Shown: in pieces, positions 17,191 through 17,276 of the stretch
Layout: each line of letters begins with the position of its first letter
Numbering within the stretch: the stretch's first letter is position 1
Assembly (NCBI GenBank): GCA_003557965.1
Contig: PWND01000185.1
Location: forward strand, 1-17,276
From: Bacteroidales bacterium
GTDB taxonomy: Bacteria; Bacteroidota; Bacteroidia; Bacteroidales; UBA7960
Reading direction: 5' to 3'
Length of the DNA: 17,276 nt
Notes under the pieces: generated by a model
The model's input: only the letters and a program-made list of their open reading frames with translations
Told to the model about the DNA's origin: nothing
Databases searched by the model: none
Position numbers and translations under genes: made by a program

Positions 17191-17270
17191 CCACAGAGGT
17201 ACTGTTTCTCTGTGGGGATGTCACATTTTTGTGCACCTTTGCACAGAAAGTTATCCTACCTTTCCCCACA
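17191..17270. repeat. Nested inverted repeats at the right end; REP-like or structured element
   Basis: CCACAGAG (17191-17198) pairs with CTCTGTGG (17208-17215) around a 9-nt loop. TGTGGGGA (17211-17218), overlapping the second arm, pairs with TCCCCACA (17263-17270) and encloses a third hairpin TGTGCA/TGCACA (17230-17235 and 17240-17245). The AACCACAGAGG...CTCTGTGG pattern resembles dispersed intergenic repeats seen in several Bacteroidota genomes (recollection, not searched). It could also serve as the protease gene's terminator, but no T run follows the first hairpin closely. Confidence 0.45.
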
Positions 17271-17276
17271 TTAAAC

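Noticed and set aside
1..17276. CRISPR arrays, tRNA or rRNA genes, intact insertion sequences, phage genes.
   Set aside because: I saw no regularly spaced repeats, no cloverleaf or rRNA sequence, and no transposase, integrase or phage structural genes.

Overview
The window is AT-rich chromosomal DNA from a member of the Bacteroidota. The evidence is two complete SusC/SusD-type outer-membrane transporter pairs, a third SusD-family lipoprotein, two large secreted proteases ending in type IX secretion (T9SS) type A sorting domains, A-rich leaders without clear Shine-Dalgarno sequences, and two good matches to the Bacteroidota promoter (TTG near -33, TAnnTTTG near -7). The class is inferred; an environmental Bacteroidales/Marinilabiliales-type organism fits, but I cannot name a genus.

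Layout. A possible partial reading frame and a strong minus-strand terminator lie at 1-169. Six genes then run leftwards on the minus strand. In transcription order they are SusC-2 (13227-10186), SusD-2 (10162-8687), a terminator and a 427-bp gap, a papain-family cysteine protease (8259-6307), an unpaired SusD-like_2 lipoprotein (6264-4885), SusC-1 (4740-1705, with its own promoter) and SusD-1 (1662-193). A 542-bp divergent intergenic region (13228-13769) separates this block from a plus-strand 1104-residue lysyl-endopeptidase-like serine protease (13770-17084). The last 190 bases hold small tandem and inverted repeats.

How the genes may work together. The proteases are predicted to be exported by signal peptide plus T9SS and to cut proteins outside the cell or at its surface. 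The SusCD pairs are TonB-dependent importers with surface substrate-binding lipoproteins. No glycoside hydrolase, polysaccharide lyase, sulfatase, anti-sigma factor, ECF sigma factor or hybrid two-component regulator is present in the window. The simplest reading is a protein/peptide-scavenging locus, comparable in logic to RagAB plus gingipains in Porphyromonas. The transported substrate is inferred from neighbours and not shown by the sequence.

The most unusual non-coding signal is the leader of the cysteine protease. The translation-start region is duplicated 137 bp upstream, where it opens a 25-codon reading frame. A segment between the two copies is complementary to both, so two competing RNA pairings are possible.
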